From Flavobacteriales bacterium (GTDB taxonomy: Bacteria; Bacteroidota; Bacteroidia; Flavobacteriales_D; Crocinitomicaceae), in the NCBI GenBank assembly GCA_947454525.1, contig CANGJM010000006.1, positions 94,138 to 158,137 of the forward strand: a stretch of DNA of 64,000 nucleotides. Reading direction: 5' to 3'. The notes beneath the pieces are model-generated. The model did not search any database. It was not told the DNA's origin and worked only from the letters and a program-made list of their open reading frames with translations. Made by a program: the position numbers and the translations under genes. Within the stretch, counting starts at the first letter, position 1. Every line of letters begins with the position of its first letter. Positions 35,171 to 44,259 of the stretch are shown here, piece by piece.

Positions 35171-35827
35171 ATGAAAGCAATACTAGCTCATTTATTTTCC
35201 TGGGTGTTTTTACCCCTTTTTATGCCAACGTATGGGATTCTATTGGCCATGTATATTCCCTCTACGCCCAATGACCTGAGTCAGGTTTCCATGTACTTAC
35301 TTCTGCCGGAAATGAAGACGAGGTTGTTCTTGCTTTTCTTCTTGTTTAGCGCTGTGGCTCCGGGATTATCATTTCTAGCATTGCACCAAAAGAAAGTAAT
35401 AAGCACCATCGATATTGAAAATCAACGTGAAAGAAACATCCCCTTATTGGTGATGATGGCATATTCATTAGTGCTTTTTTTATTGTTTTTTGTTAAAGCA
35501 CCAGATGCAGCTCTTCCAATAGCTTTTTACGCACTACCGCTCTCCGGATTTATTGTGACGTCCGTTTTCATGGGTATTAATAGGTGGATCAAAATATCCT
35601 TACATGCTGGGGGAGCCGGCATTTTGGTGGGATTCCTTTTCGCCTTTTATTTAGAACAGCAAAGTTTCGCCACTTGGATTTTACCGGCGGCAATTCTAGC
35701 TTCCGGATTGACGATATCTGCTCGGTTATATTTAAACAAACACCGTCCGATAGAAGTTTATACAGGCTGGACATTAGCCGTACTTATTACCTTTTTTACT
35801 CATTATTTCTACATACAATGTGTATGA
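35171..35827 (+). CDS. Multi-pass membrane protein after rpoN (possible PAP2-like relic)
   Basis: A 218-residue protein with about six membrane helices, 2 bp after rpoN. SLHAGGAGILVGF and IEVYTGWTLAVLITF resemble the histidine motifs of PAP2 phosphatases, but the catalytic set is incomplete. This gene commonly follows rpoN in Bacteroidota. It overlaps the next lipoprotein gene by 4 bp (ATGA). Function unknown. Confidence 0.7.
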   Translation: MKAILAHLFSWVFLPLFMPTYGILLAMYIPSTPNDLSQVSMYLLLPEMKTRLFLLFFLFSAVAPGLSFLALHQKKVISTIDIENQRERNIPLLVMMAYSLVLFLLFFVKAPDAALPIAFYALPLSGFIVTSVFMGINRWIKISLHAGGAGILVGFLFAFYLEQQSFATWILPAAILASGLTISARLYLNKHRPIEVYTGWTLAVLITFFTHYFYIQCV

Positions 35828-36384
35828 AACGTTCCATCACTTTTCTCCTTTCTTTGAGCATGTTCATTGTTTCCTGCTCCGATTTAAAAAAAGATGAACA
35901 ATTGAAACGAATCTCCAAATTAGAGAAAGGACTTACTCTGATTGAAAATGACCGTTTAAAAAATGAGATCGACACACTGACGACACTGAAAATCGCCACT
36001 AATGCCGTAGAAATCCGCATTAAAAACTATTTGGTTTTAGACACAATTGATTTGGTTTTAGGAAAAAAAATGGATGCCTACAAAATAATGAGACGAAGCC
36101 TCAAACCACTAGGAAAACAAAACATACAGTTAAAACAAGCCATTCGTGAAGAGCAAAAATCTTTGAAGGACTTGAAAACGGATATTGAAAATGGATCTGG
36201 TAGCAGAGACAAGTACGAATCGTATATTTTGTACGAAAAGAACAAAATAAATCAACTTCAAACATTACTCGATGAGTATCTTAGACAGAAGCAAGAAACG
36301 CTTGCAACCTATCGCAAATTACACCCAGAATTGAATCAACTTTCCCTAGATTTAGTAAGAAAATACAACTTGACTCATTCATGA
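35824..36384 (+). CDS. Lipoprotein with coiled-coil body
   Basis: From ATG 35824 the protein is 186 residues with a lipobox (SMFIVSC). The remainder is charged, helical and heptad-rich (QLKRISKLEKGLTLIENDRLKNEIDTL, EKNKINQLQTLLDEYL). The upstream reading frame starting at 35584 is rejected since it lies within the membrane-protein gene. It overlaps neighbours by 4 bp on both sides, so it is translationally coupled in the rpoN operon. Function unknown. Confidence 0.82.
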   Translation: MKRSITFLLSLSMFIVSCSDLKKDEQLKRISKLEKGLTLIENDRLKNEIDTLTTLKIATNAVEIRIKNYLVLDTIDLVLGKKMDAYKIMRRSLKPLGKQNIQLKQAIREEQKSLKDLKTDIENGSGSRDKYESYILYEKNKINQLQTLLDEYLRQKQETLATYRKLHPELNQLSLDLVRKYNLTHS

Positions 36385-38216
36385 AAATCACGGTCCTTTT
36401 CTTATTGTTTTTCTTAGCGAACAGTGTGTTTTGTCAAACGGAGACAGATATACAACTAGCTCAGTATTACTATACAAATGGTGAATTCGAAAAGGCAACA
36501 TCCTATTACGAAAAGATCTATGCAAACGATCAATCTAAGGTTGTTTTCACGCGGTACTACGAGTGTTTATTGGAGATAAATGATACGAAAACAGCTGAAA
36601 GGATTTTAAAAAAACAAGTCAATTTAAATCGAGGAGACCTCGAACTTCGGGTAACCTTTGCACAGTTTTATGAAGAAATAAATGAAGAGTCAAAATCGCG
36701 TAAGATTTATGATGAATTATTAGAAGAGGTAAATAACAACCCAGGGTTGACCATTCAAATCTATCAGGCACTCGTAGCAAGAGGGAAATTCGATTTAGCG
36801 AAATCCTGTTTGGATAAAGGCAGGAAACTGGCTCCAAGTTATCCTTTTCATTTCCAGTATGCGGATTATTACGCATTAACCGGAAATAAATCGGAAATGA
36901 TGCGGGAATACATCGACTACCTGGAACTTCAACCGAACATGAAGGAATCAATACAGTTGGCAATCAATAGCCGTGTAGACTTGAGTAACAGCGATTCACC
37001 TGATTTCATGTCTTTGAAAGAATTATTAATCACTAAGACTCAAAAACCAAATGCTCCTCTAATTTACTCCGAAATGTTGATCTGGTTGTTTGTCCAAAAT
37101 CAAAATTTCAATGGCGCATTCATTCAAGCGCAAGCATTAGATAAAAGAGTTCAGGGAGATGGAACACGAGTTTTTGAACTGGGATTAATATGCGTCGAAA
37201 ATAAATCCTACGAAATTGCTCGAAAATGTTTTGACTACGTCATCTCACTTGGATCGAGTCAACCTTTATATTTTGAAGCGCAAAAGTCGCTACTGAATAC
37301 GCGCTTTATTGAAATCACCACCAATCGATCTTATTCAGCAATCGAGATCGAAGCAACGATTCAAGACTACAATGATGCGTTAAACCGACTAGGTAAATCT
37401 AGGTTCACTTTTCAAATTATACTTGAATTGGCACATATTAAAGCATTTTACGGCGAACAAGTTCTGGAGTCCATTGAACTGCTGAATAATTTATTGGAAA
37501 CACCTGGTTTGACGGACATGCAAAGGGCACAGGTTAAAATGAAGCTCGCTGATGTACAAGTGTTAGGCGGGGATATTTGGGAGGCTTCACTGCTATACAT
37601 GCAAATAGATAATGATTTCAAGTTTGAGCAAATCGGAAATGAGGCAAAATATAAAAATGCGCGTGTTTTTTACTTCGATGGAGAGTTTGATTTTGCTCAG
37701 GGACAATTAAATGTATTGAAAGAATCGACCTCAAAAATGATTGCTAACGATGCCCTTCAACTTTCCGTTATGATTACGGATAACTATGGTTTGGATAGTA
37801 ACTATCAAGCAATGTTATGGTTTGCTACAGCTGAACGACTCATTGAACAACATCGTTATGATTCTGCATTTGTGTTGTTCGATAGCATTCAGATTAATTT
37901 CCCCATGCATTCGTTGGCGGATGAAATTTTATTCCGAAAAGGCAAGGCGATGGAGCAGCAAGGGAAATGGTCAGAAGCGCGCGATTATTATACGGATTTA
38001 TTGAAATTTCATGCGGATGATATTCTTGGTGATGATGCTCTTTTCCGCCTAGCGGATATGGAAGAAACCCAATTTCAGAACAAAGAAAAAGCGCTTGAAT
38101 ATTACAAGCGCTTAATGATTGAGTTTAAAGGAAGCTTATTTTCTACCGAAGCTCGTGCACGTATCCGTTTTCTACGCGGAGATGCAAATATCGAACTTGA
38201 TTCAGAACAACTTTAA
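36381..38216 (+). CDS. Exported tetratricopeptide-repeat protein
   Basis: A 611-residue protein with signal peptide MKITVLFLLFFLANSVFC and many TPR units (AQYYYTNGEFEKATSYYEKIY at residues 24-45; VLFDSIQINFPMHSLADEILFRKGKAMEQQGKWSEARDYY-type repeats near the end). TPR arrays scaffold protein complexes. It overlaps the lipoprotein gene by 4 bp. The 3' end abuts the acyl-CoA dehydrogenase stop with no gap. The partner is unknown; the lipoprotein is a natural candidate. Confidence 0.85.
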   Translation: MKITVLFLLFFLANSVFCQTETDIQLAQYYYTNGEFEKATSYYEKIYANDQSKVVFTRYYECLLEINDTKTAERILKKQVNLNRGDLELRVTFAQFYEEINEESKSRKIYDELLEEVNNNPGLTIQIYQALVARGKFDLAKSCLDKGRKLAPSYPFHFQYADYYALTGNKSEMMREYIDYLELQPNMKESIQLAINSRVDLSNSDSPDFMSLKELLITKTQKPNAPLIYSEMLIWLFVQNQNFNGAFIQAQALDKRVQGDGTRVFELGLICVENKSYEIARKCFDYVISLGSSQPLYFEAQKSLLNTRFIEITTNRSYSAIEIEATIQDYNDALNRLGKSRFTFQIILELAHIKAFYGEQVLESIELLNNLLETPGLTDMQRAQVKMKLADVQVLGGDIWEASLLYMQIDNDFKFEQIGNEAKYKNARVFYFDGEFDFAQGQLNVLKESTSKMIANDALQLSVMITDNYGLDSNYQAMLWFATAERLIEQHRYDSAFVLFDSIQINFPMHSLADEILFRKGKAMEQQGKWSEARDYYTDLLKFHADDILGDDALFRLADMEETQFQNKEKALEYYKRLMIEFKGSLFSTEARARIRFLRGDANIELDSEQL

Positions 38217-39416
38217 TTAGTTCAAATCAGGCATTTCACGTGTGAATGCTGGAATTCCAGTTACATCCATTCCGGTAATTAATAAGTGAATGTCATGTGT
38301 TCCTTCGTAGGTTACAACAGACTCTAGATTTGCCATGTGACGCATCATAGAGTATTCACTTGTAATTCCCATTCCACCATGAATTTGACGAGCCTCACGC
38401 GCAATGTTCAAAGCGATTTCAACATTGTTGCGTTTTGCCATGGAAATTTGCGCAGAAGTTGCACGACCTTCGTTGCGCAATTGTCCTAATCGGAATGTCA
38501 ATAATTGAGCCTTCGTGATTTCCGTAATCATTTCTGCTAATTTTTTCTGAATCAATTGGAATGCTCCAATTGGCACATTAAATTGTGTGCGTTCTTTCGA
38601 GTAGCGCAATGCTTGATCATAACAATCCATAGCTGCACCAATAGCACCCCAAGCAATGCCAAATCGTGCCGAATCCAAACAACTTAATGGAGCACCGAGT
38701 CCAGATCTTCCGGGTAGAATATTTGACTTAGGAACTTTCACGTTATCGAAAATCAATTCTCCCGTAGCAGAAGCACGTAGAGATAATTTCCCGTGCATTT
38801 CTGGCGTGGAAAATCCTTCCATTCCGCGTTCAACGATAATCCCATGAATCCTGCCAGTTTCATCCTTCGCCCATACAACCGCGATGTCCGCGAATGGCGC
38901 ATTCGAAATCCACATTTTAGCACCGTTCAAGATTACGTGGTCTCCTGCATCTTTGAAGTTGGTAATCATTCCACCTGGATTTGAACCGTGGTCCGGCTCC
39001 GTTAAGCCGAAACAACCCATCATTTCTCCAGTAGAAAGTTTTGGTAAATATTTTTGTTTGTGTTCTTCTGAACCGTATTTCCAGATTGGATACATCACTA
39101 AAGAGGACTGAACAGATGCTGTTGAACGCAAACCTGAATCACAACGCTCTAATTCTTGCATAATTAAACCATATGAAATATGATCTAATCCTGGACCACC
39201 GTATTCCTCGGGGATATATGGACCAAATGCACCTATTTCTCCCAAGCCTTTCAAAATGTGCATGGGGAATGTCGCATTTTCGTAATGCTCATCGATAATT
39301 GGTGAAACTTCTTTTTTAACCCAAGCTCTTGCGGCATCTCGAACTAATTTATGCTCATCCGAAAGTAGGTCATCCATTCCGTAGTAGTCAGGATGTGTAA
39401 ATAAATCTGTTTTCAT
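38217..39416 (-). CDS. Acyl-CoA dehydrogenase, glutaryl-CoA dehydrogenase type
   Basis: FAD enzyme of 399 residues. The glutaryl-CoA type is suggested by SVQSSLVMYPIWKYGSEEHKQKYLP, by CFGLTEPDHGSNPGGM, and by the catalytic glutamate region VVTYEGTHDIHLLITG, where E precedes G-T-H-D. The family oxidises and decarboxylates glutaryl-CoA to crotonyl-CoA in lysine/tryptophan breakdown. An alternative short-chain dehydrogenase function cannot be excluded. Monocistronic with its own promoter. Confidence 0.88.
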   Translation of the reverse strand: MKTDLFTHPDYYGMDDLLSDEHKLVRDAARAWVKKEVSPIIDEHYENATFPMHILKGLGEIGAFGPYIPEEYGGPGLDHISYGLIMQELERCDSGLRSTASVQSSLVMYPIWKYGSEEHKQKYLPKLSTGEMMGCFGLTEPDHGSNPGGMITNFKDAGDHVILNGAKMWISNAPFADIAVVWAKDETGRIHGIIVERGMEGFSTPEMHGKLSLRASATGELIFDNVKVPKSNILPGRSGLGAPLSCLDSARFGIAWGAIGAAMDCYDQALRYSKERTQFNVPIGAFQLIQKKLAEMITEITKAQLLTFRLGQLRNEGRATSAQISMAKRNNVEIALNIAREARQIHGGMGITSEYSMMRHMANLESVVTYEGTHDIHLLITGMDVTGIPAFTREMPDLN

Positions 39417-39436
39417 AATTTACCTTTATTTGTTTG

Positions 39437-39444
39437 CAAAAGTA
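39437..39444 (-). promoter_or_regulatory. -7 promoter element for the acyl-CoA dehydrogenase gene
   Basis: Minus-strand TACTTTTG, a full TAnnTTTG match, 20 nt before the ATG at 39416. Confidence 0.5.
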
Positions 39445-39457
39445 AGTAATAATTAAA

Positions 39458-40180
39458 ATGTCCACCCCATACATTTTTGAATTAATTTTGTCAGCGATGA
39501 TATATACCTTACTCAGCTCATTCGAACTAATCGAACGCAACACGCAAATGAATAGTTACCTGCTGGTAATAATCTTGCTATGTTTTGCGTTTGTGGGTGT
39601 TGCGCGTGTCGCTCAACCGGATTTAATCGCCCAGACTTTCACAGGATTTTTTAAAGTGAAACGACCGGATAGCAATGGATTCGAAGGGTCGAAGCTGCAA
39701 CCTAGTATGACAGCGCTAATTGTCCTCAATTACATTATCTCTTTTTCAACTTGTGTTTTTCTATTGCTATATGAGCAATCAAATTTGCTGGAAACTGTTT
39801 GGTTGACTATGAAAATAGTATTCGCCCTTACTTTTTTACAACTCATTAATTTTCGCTTGGTTTTTATCTTGTCTGGGGAGCGAGCGATACTTGATTCCAT
39901 GAGCGCTGTGAATAAACAGATTTGGTCCTTTGGTGGATTCATCTTAACCTGCATCGCTCTTCTTTGGATTTTAAATCAAGAACTTCAACATGGTTTTGAA
40001 CAATTGTTTTTCATGGTCTTTTCATCGTTGATTGTTTGGCGCATTGTGAAAGGCCTCTTACTTGCTGCACAATTAAGATATAAATGGTATTATTTAATTT
40101 TGTATCTTTGCACCCTAGAAATTTTGCCTTTGCTTATTTTATCAAAAATAGCATGGCCTAATTTCTGGGCAGTTATATGA
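39458..40180 (+). CDS. DUF4271 membrane protein upstream of hemD
   Basis: A 240-residue protein with about seven to eight membrane helices. Members of DUF4271 regularly precede uroporphyrinogen-III synthase in Bacteroidota, which matches here. The C-terminal RYKWYYLILYLCTLEILPLLIL is typical of the family. It may take part in haem-related membrane steps, but no function is established. It shares the operon with hemD (25-bp gap), and a consensus -7 element lies inside its 3' end. Confidence 0.82.
   Translation: MSTPYIFELILSAMIYTLLSSFELIERNTQMNSYLLVIILLCFAFVGVARVAQPDLIAQTFTGFFKVKRPDSNGFEGSKLQPSMTALIVLNYIISFSTCVFLLLYEQSNLLETVWLTMKIVFALTFLQLINFRLVFILSGERAILDSMSAVNKQIWSFGGFILTCIALLWILNQELQHGFEQLFFMVFSSLIVWRIVKGLLLAAQLRYKWYYLILYLCTLEILPLLILSKIAWPNFWAVI
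40103..40110 (+). promoter_or_regulatory. -7 element inside the DUF4271 gene, possible hemD promoter
   Basis: TATCTTTGCACCC contains a full TAnnTTTG match. It lies within coding sequence, 95 bp upstream of hemD, so hemD may have its own promoter besides the operon promoter. Chance occurrence in AT-rich coding DNA is possible. Confidence 0.35.
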
Positions 40181-40205
40181 TTTTATACCTTAAAAACAAC
40201 GAAAC

Positions 40206-40955
40206 TTGGCCATCAAGACAATTTTAGTTTCGCAGCCTAAGCCAGAGGGTGATAAGTCACCTTATTACGACTTGGCTGATAAGTATAAATTGAAAATAGA
40301 CTTTCGTCCATTTATCAAAGTAGAAGGCGTGGACCCCAAAGAATTTAGGGCTCAACGCGTGAATCTCAATGAGCATACAGCCATCATTTTAACTTCCAAA
40401 GTAGCGGTTGATCACTTTTTCCGAATCGCGGAAGCTACACGATTTGAAGTCCCCGACACCACAAAATATTTTTGTATTACGGAAGCAGTTGCCTTGTATC
40501 TTCAAAAGTATGTGACCTATAGAAAACGTAAAATCTTTTTTGGTAAACAAACCATTGACGAATTAGCGGAATTAATGAAGAAACACAAAAATGAGAAGTT
40601 TTTGCTTCCATGTACTGATATTCTTCGCGACAATATTCCCTTAACGTTAGAACAACAAAACATTCCATTTACAAAGGTGATTCTCTACAGAACGGTTGCT
40701 TCTGACTTGTCTGATTTAGAAGATGTATACTACGATATGTTGGTGTTTTTTAGTCCGGGTGGAATCGAATCTTTGTTCAAAAACTTCCCTGATTTTAAGC
40801 AAAATGAAACGGCTATTGCTGCATTTGGACCAACAACGGCCAATGCTGTCATCAAGAACAATTTGCGATTAGATGTTCATGCACCTCATCCCAAAGCCCC
40901 TTCTATGGTTGGAGCGATTGAATTGTTTATCAAGGAACAATCAAAAAAGAAATAG
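40206..40955 (+). CDS. hemD: Uroporphyrinogen-III synthase, TTG start
   Basis: Cyclises and inverts ring D of hydroxymethylbilane to give uroporphyrinogen III. The bacteroidete form is poorly conserved with other groups, but TILVSQPKPEGDKSPYYDLADKYKLKIDFRPFIKVEG and TAIILTSKVAVDHFFRI are characteristic and AAFGPTTANAV is near the C-terminus. Length is 249. The start codon is TTG at 40206; no ATG gives the conserved N-terminus. Convergent or divergent genes do not interfere; it follows DUF4271. Confidence 0.9.
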   Translation: MAIKTILVSQPKPEGDKSPYYDLADKYKLKIDFRPFIKVEGVDPKEFRAQRVNLNEHTAIILTSKVAVDHFFRIAEATRFEVPDTTKYFCITEAVALYLQKYVTYRKRKIFFGKQTIDELAELMKKHKNEKFLLPCTDILRDNIPLTLEQQNIPFTKVILYRTVASDLSDLEDVYYDMLVFFSPGGIESLFKNFPDFKQNETAIAAFGPTTANAVIKNNLRLDVHAPHPKAPSMVGAIELFIKEQSKKK

Positions 40956-41037
40956 TTTTTCTTTAAAAATTTCTCTTCTTGCTCTTTTTTTTCTTCGTGG
41001 ATTCTTATTATATTTACCCAAACTTAAAATATAATTC

Positions 41038-42543
41038 ATGAAAAAACTATTATTCTCAGCTTTATTGCTTGTGTCAGGAGTTAGCGCGAATGCACAGTTA
41101 GCAAATGGTAGTGTCGCTCCAAACTGGACGTTCACTGACTTGAATGGTACAACCCAATCTTTGTATTCTTACTTAGACCAAGGAAAAACCGTTTTTATTG
41201 ATGTATCTGCTGCTTGGTGTGGTCCATGTTGGAACTACCACAACACGCACGCTTTACGTGATTTATATGAAAACCATGGTCCATCTGGATTACCAAGTGT
41301 TGTTGCTGGTACAACAAACGATGTAATGGTATTCTTCTTAGAAGGCGAACTTTCTAACACAGAAGCTCAATTACACGGTCCAGCTGCTGCAACAGGAGCT
41401 GCTGCTACTGCAACACAAGGTGACTGGGTAACAGGAACAACGTATCCAATCGTTGACCTTCCTAACACTGCTGCAGGACAAGCATTCATGGCTGATTACA
41501 ACATCGCTTATTTCCCTACAGTTTACAAAATCTGTCCTAATCGTATTATCGAAGAAGTTGGTCAAGCTACAGCTGCTAACTTGTATGCATCAGTTGCTGC
41601 GTGTCCAGCACCAGCTTCTAATCCAACTGATGTTGCTGCGTTAGCTTACACAGGTGCTTTGGTTCATTGTGAAGGATCTTACACACCATCTGTTCAAATC
41701 CAAAACAACGGTACAACTGCATTAACAAGTGCTACTGTAACAATCACAATGGGTGGAACAACAGTTTCAACAGGTACATTCTCTGGAAACTTAGCTACTT
41801 ATGGTGTTGCTAACGTAACATGTTCTCCAATCGCTGCATTTATGGGCGGTGCTTTGGCTGTAACAGTTACTACTACTGGTGATGCTTCTGCAACAAATAA
41901 TGCTACATCTGCAACAATTGCTTCTGCAGCGAATGCAGCTTCTCAATATGTAACGGTAAACATCACAACTGACTACTATGCTTCTGAGACTTCTTGGAAC
42001 ATTAAGAACAGTGCAGGTGCAGTAGTTGCACAAGGTGGTGGTAGTTGGGCAGATATGACTACAGGTGCAGCTGGACAAACAGTTCAAACACCAGTTCAAG
42101 TTACTTTAAGTCCTTCTCAGTGTTACACATTCGAAATCTTAGATGCTTACGGTGATGGTATCTGTTGTAATTACGGAAACGGAGCTTACTCTGTAACTGA
42201 TGCATTAGGTGCAGTTGTTGCTTCTGGTTCTCAATTTGCTGCAAGTGAGCAAAAAGCTTTCAAAACAGGTGTTTTAGGATTGAATGAAATGGAAACAATC
42301 GCATTGAATGTTTACCCTAATCCAGCTTCTGGTTTATTGAATGTTTCTTTCGAAGCAAACAATGCTGATTTCGTAATCACATTAACAGACCTTCAAGGAC
42401 GTGTTATTTCTTCTAAAGAAATGGCTAACTTGAACGGTACGCAATTGGTTACTTTCTCAACTGAAAACGTAGCTTCTGGAAGTTACATCGTTACTGTTGC
42501 TTCAAACGGTACAAAAACAACTAAAAACGTAGTGGTTAGATAA
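41038..42543 (+). CDS. Secreted redoxin-domain protein with T9SS type A sorting domain
   Basis: A 501-residue protein: signal peptide (1-20), thioredoxin-fold domain with WCGPCWNY near residue 60, a CARDB-like beta domain (about 200-290), a module with YASETSWNIKNSAG and DAYGDGICCNYGNG (about 300-400), and a T9SS domain with NVYPNPASGLLNVSF ending KNVVVR. Codon choice is markedly biased (many GCT, ACA, GTT), unlike neighbours, as in highly expressed genes. An own terminator follows. The redoxin would act outside the cell, perhaps in thiol exchange, which is inference. Confidence 0.88.
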   Translation: MKKLLFSALLLVSGVSANAQLANGSVAPNWTFTDLNGTTQSLYSYLDQGKTVFIDVSAAWCGPCWNYHNTHALRDLYENHGPSGLPSVVAGTTNDVMVFFLEGELSNTEAQLHGPAAATGAAATATQGDWVTGTTYPIVDLPNTAAGQAFMADYNIAYFPTVYKICPNRIIEEVGQATAANLYASVAACPAPASNPTDVAALAYTGALVHCEGSYTPSVQIQNNGTTALTSATVTITMGGTTVSTGTFSGNLATYGVANVTCSPIAAFMGGALAVTVTTTGDASATNNATSATIASAANAASQYVTVNITTDYYASETSWNIKNSAGAVVAQGGGSWADMTTGAAGQTVQTPVQVTLSPSQCYTFEILDAYGDGICCNYGNGAYSVTDALGAVVASGSQFAASEQKAFKTGVLGLNEMETIALNVYPNPASGLLNVSFEANNADFVITLTDLQGRVISSKEMANLNGTQLVTFSTENVASGSYIVTVASNGTKTTKNVVVR

Positions 42544-42560
42544 TCACTCTCACGATTTGG

Positions 42561-42589
42561 AAACGCCCTCATTGAGGGCGTTTTTTTTT
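42561..42589 (+). terminator. Intrinsic terminator after the T9SS redoxin gene
   Basis: Stem CGCCCTC / GAGGGCG with loop ATT, extended by flanking AAA/TTT and followed by a long T-run. Confidence 0.88.
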
Positions 42590-42600
42590 GACTATACTTT

Positions 42601-44259
42601 ATGTTTATTCCTTTTCAAGAGGCCAATTCCTTTGAACGGCCAGCGAAATTTACCTACCCCTTCTATTATTCCCCTCATCCCATTGCGCATAAAGCAGTGG
42701 AACTGCTACAAGAGCGTTTAAAAACGGGAAACTTTCATCATGATTTTGGAATTGGGAATACACAACGAAATGGTGCTATCGGTAAAATGTTTGGTGTACT
42801 CGTTGTGGAAAATCAAGCGGGAGAATTAGGATACATTGCCGCTTTCTCGGGAAAATTAGGAAATTCAAACCATCACGAAGGATTTGTTCCTCCCGTTTAT
42901 GATCTTCTCGATCCATCTGGATTTTTTAGAAAGGAAGAAATCGAGGTCAACGATTTGACACTGAAACTTCATCGCTTGGAAAAAAATGAAGCATACGTCC
43001 AATTGAAAAACGAGGTCGAGGAATATCGAATGACGTTTTCCAAATGGATTGAAGATGAAAAAGCACAATTAAAACAGCATAAAAAACAACGTCAAGAACA
43101 ACGAGACGCCGCCAATCAACAAGATATTCCTGCTTATCAGCTCCTCATTGAGGACTTGAAAGAAGAGAGTATTCGCCAGCAAATTCAATTCAAACAGCAG
43201 CACTACGCAAAAAAGGTGGCACTAGATGAATTGGAAGAATCATTGCGTCTCTTTGATAATCAACTGGCTGAATTGCGGGAAAAAAGAGCCGCGATGTCGG
43301 CCGATATACAAAGACGGATTTTTCAATCTTATACGTTTTTGAATTCGACGTTGGAAACAAAAAGTTTACTAGCCATTTTTAAGGAAACGCCTTTCAAAAC
43401 TCCGCCGGCCGGAGCAGGGGAATGTGCAGCTCCTAAATTGCTACAATATGCTTTTTTAAATGAACTCAAGCCAATCGCTTTGGCAGAATTTTGGTGGGGA
43501 ATATCACCGGAATCTGAGGTGAAAATCCACCAGGAATTTTATCCAGCTTGTCGGGGGAAATGTGAACCCATTCTTTCACATATGTTACAAGGTATAGAAC
43601 TTGATATCAATCCGATGAGCATTAATCCAGCGGAAGGGAAAGAATTGGAAATTTTATTTGAAGACGAATACCTTCTACTTGTCAATAAACCAGCGGAGTT
43701 TTTATCAGTTCCGGGAAAAACCATTGCCGATTCTGTGCAAACAAGAATCCAGCATCTGTATCCATATGCTACTGGACCCTTACTCGTTCATCGACTGGAT
43801 ATGTCCACCTCTGGAATCATTCTCATTGCTAAAAAGAAGGATATTCATGAGTCTCTGCAAAAACAATTTCTGAAACGCAGCGTTGAGAAACGATACATTG
43901 CGCTTCTCCAAGGATATGTTAAATCTAGTCATGGAGAAATCGAACTGCCACTTCGTGTGGACTTAGAAGATCGTCCTAGGCAGTTAGTTTGCTATGAACA
44001 CGGAAAGCATGCCTTGACTAAATACGAGGTCTTAGAGCGCACGAAAGGACACACACGCGTCTATTTCTATCCACATACCGGACGAACGCATCAATTACGG
44101 GTACATGCTGCTCATGCGAGCGGATTAAACGCTCCAATTATCGGGGATGATTTGTATGGACAAAAATCGGATCGTCTATATCTACACGCTGAATACTTTA
44201 GTTTTTGGCATCCAATCACAAAAGAACGCGTTGAAATTACGTGTCCGGCACCATTCTAA
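42601..44259 (+). CDS. RluA-family pseudouridine synthase with long N-terminal extension
   Basis: The C-terminal about 220 residues are an RluA-type catalytic domain: HRLDMSTSG with catalytic D400, RSVEKRYIALL, and GRTHQLRVHAAHASG. About 330 N-terminal residues are not a catalytic domain: an N-terminal part with GIGNTQRNGAIGKMFGVLVVENQAGELGYIAAFSGK and a charged coiled-coil (about residues 150-250). Long members of this kind exist in other Bacteroidota and some Gammaproteobacteria. RNA target is unknown. The 3' end meets ispG with no spacer. Confidence 0.87.
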   Translation: MFIPFQEANSFERPAKFTYPFYYSPHPIAHKAVELLQERLKTGNFHHDFGIGNTQRNGAIGKMFGVLVVENQAGELGYIAAFSGKLGNSNHHEGFVPPVYDLLDPSGFFRKEEIEVNDLTLKLHRLEKNEAYVQLKNEVEEYRMTFSKWIEDEKAQLKQHKKQRQEQRDAANQQDIPAYQLLIEDLKEESIRQQIQFKQQHYAKKVALDELEESLRLFDNQLAELREKRAAMSADIQRRIFQSYTFLNSTLETKSLLAIFKETPFKTPPAGAGECAAPKLLQYAFLNELKPIALAEFWWGISPESEVKIHQEFYPACRGKCEPILSHMLQGIELDINPMSINPAEGKELEILFEDEYLLLVNKPAEFLSVPGKTIADSVQTRIQHLYPYATGPLLVHRLDMSTSGIILIAKKKDIHESLQKQFLKRSVEKRYIALLQGYVKSSHGEIELPLRVDLEDRPRQLVCYEHGKHALTKYEVLERTKGHTRVYFYPHTGRTHQLRVHAAHASGLNAPIIGDDLYGQKSDRLYLHAEYFSFWHPITKERVEITCPAPF

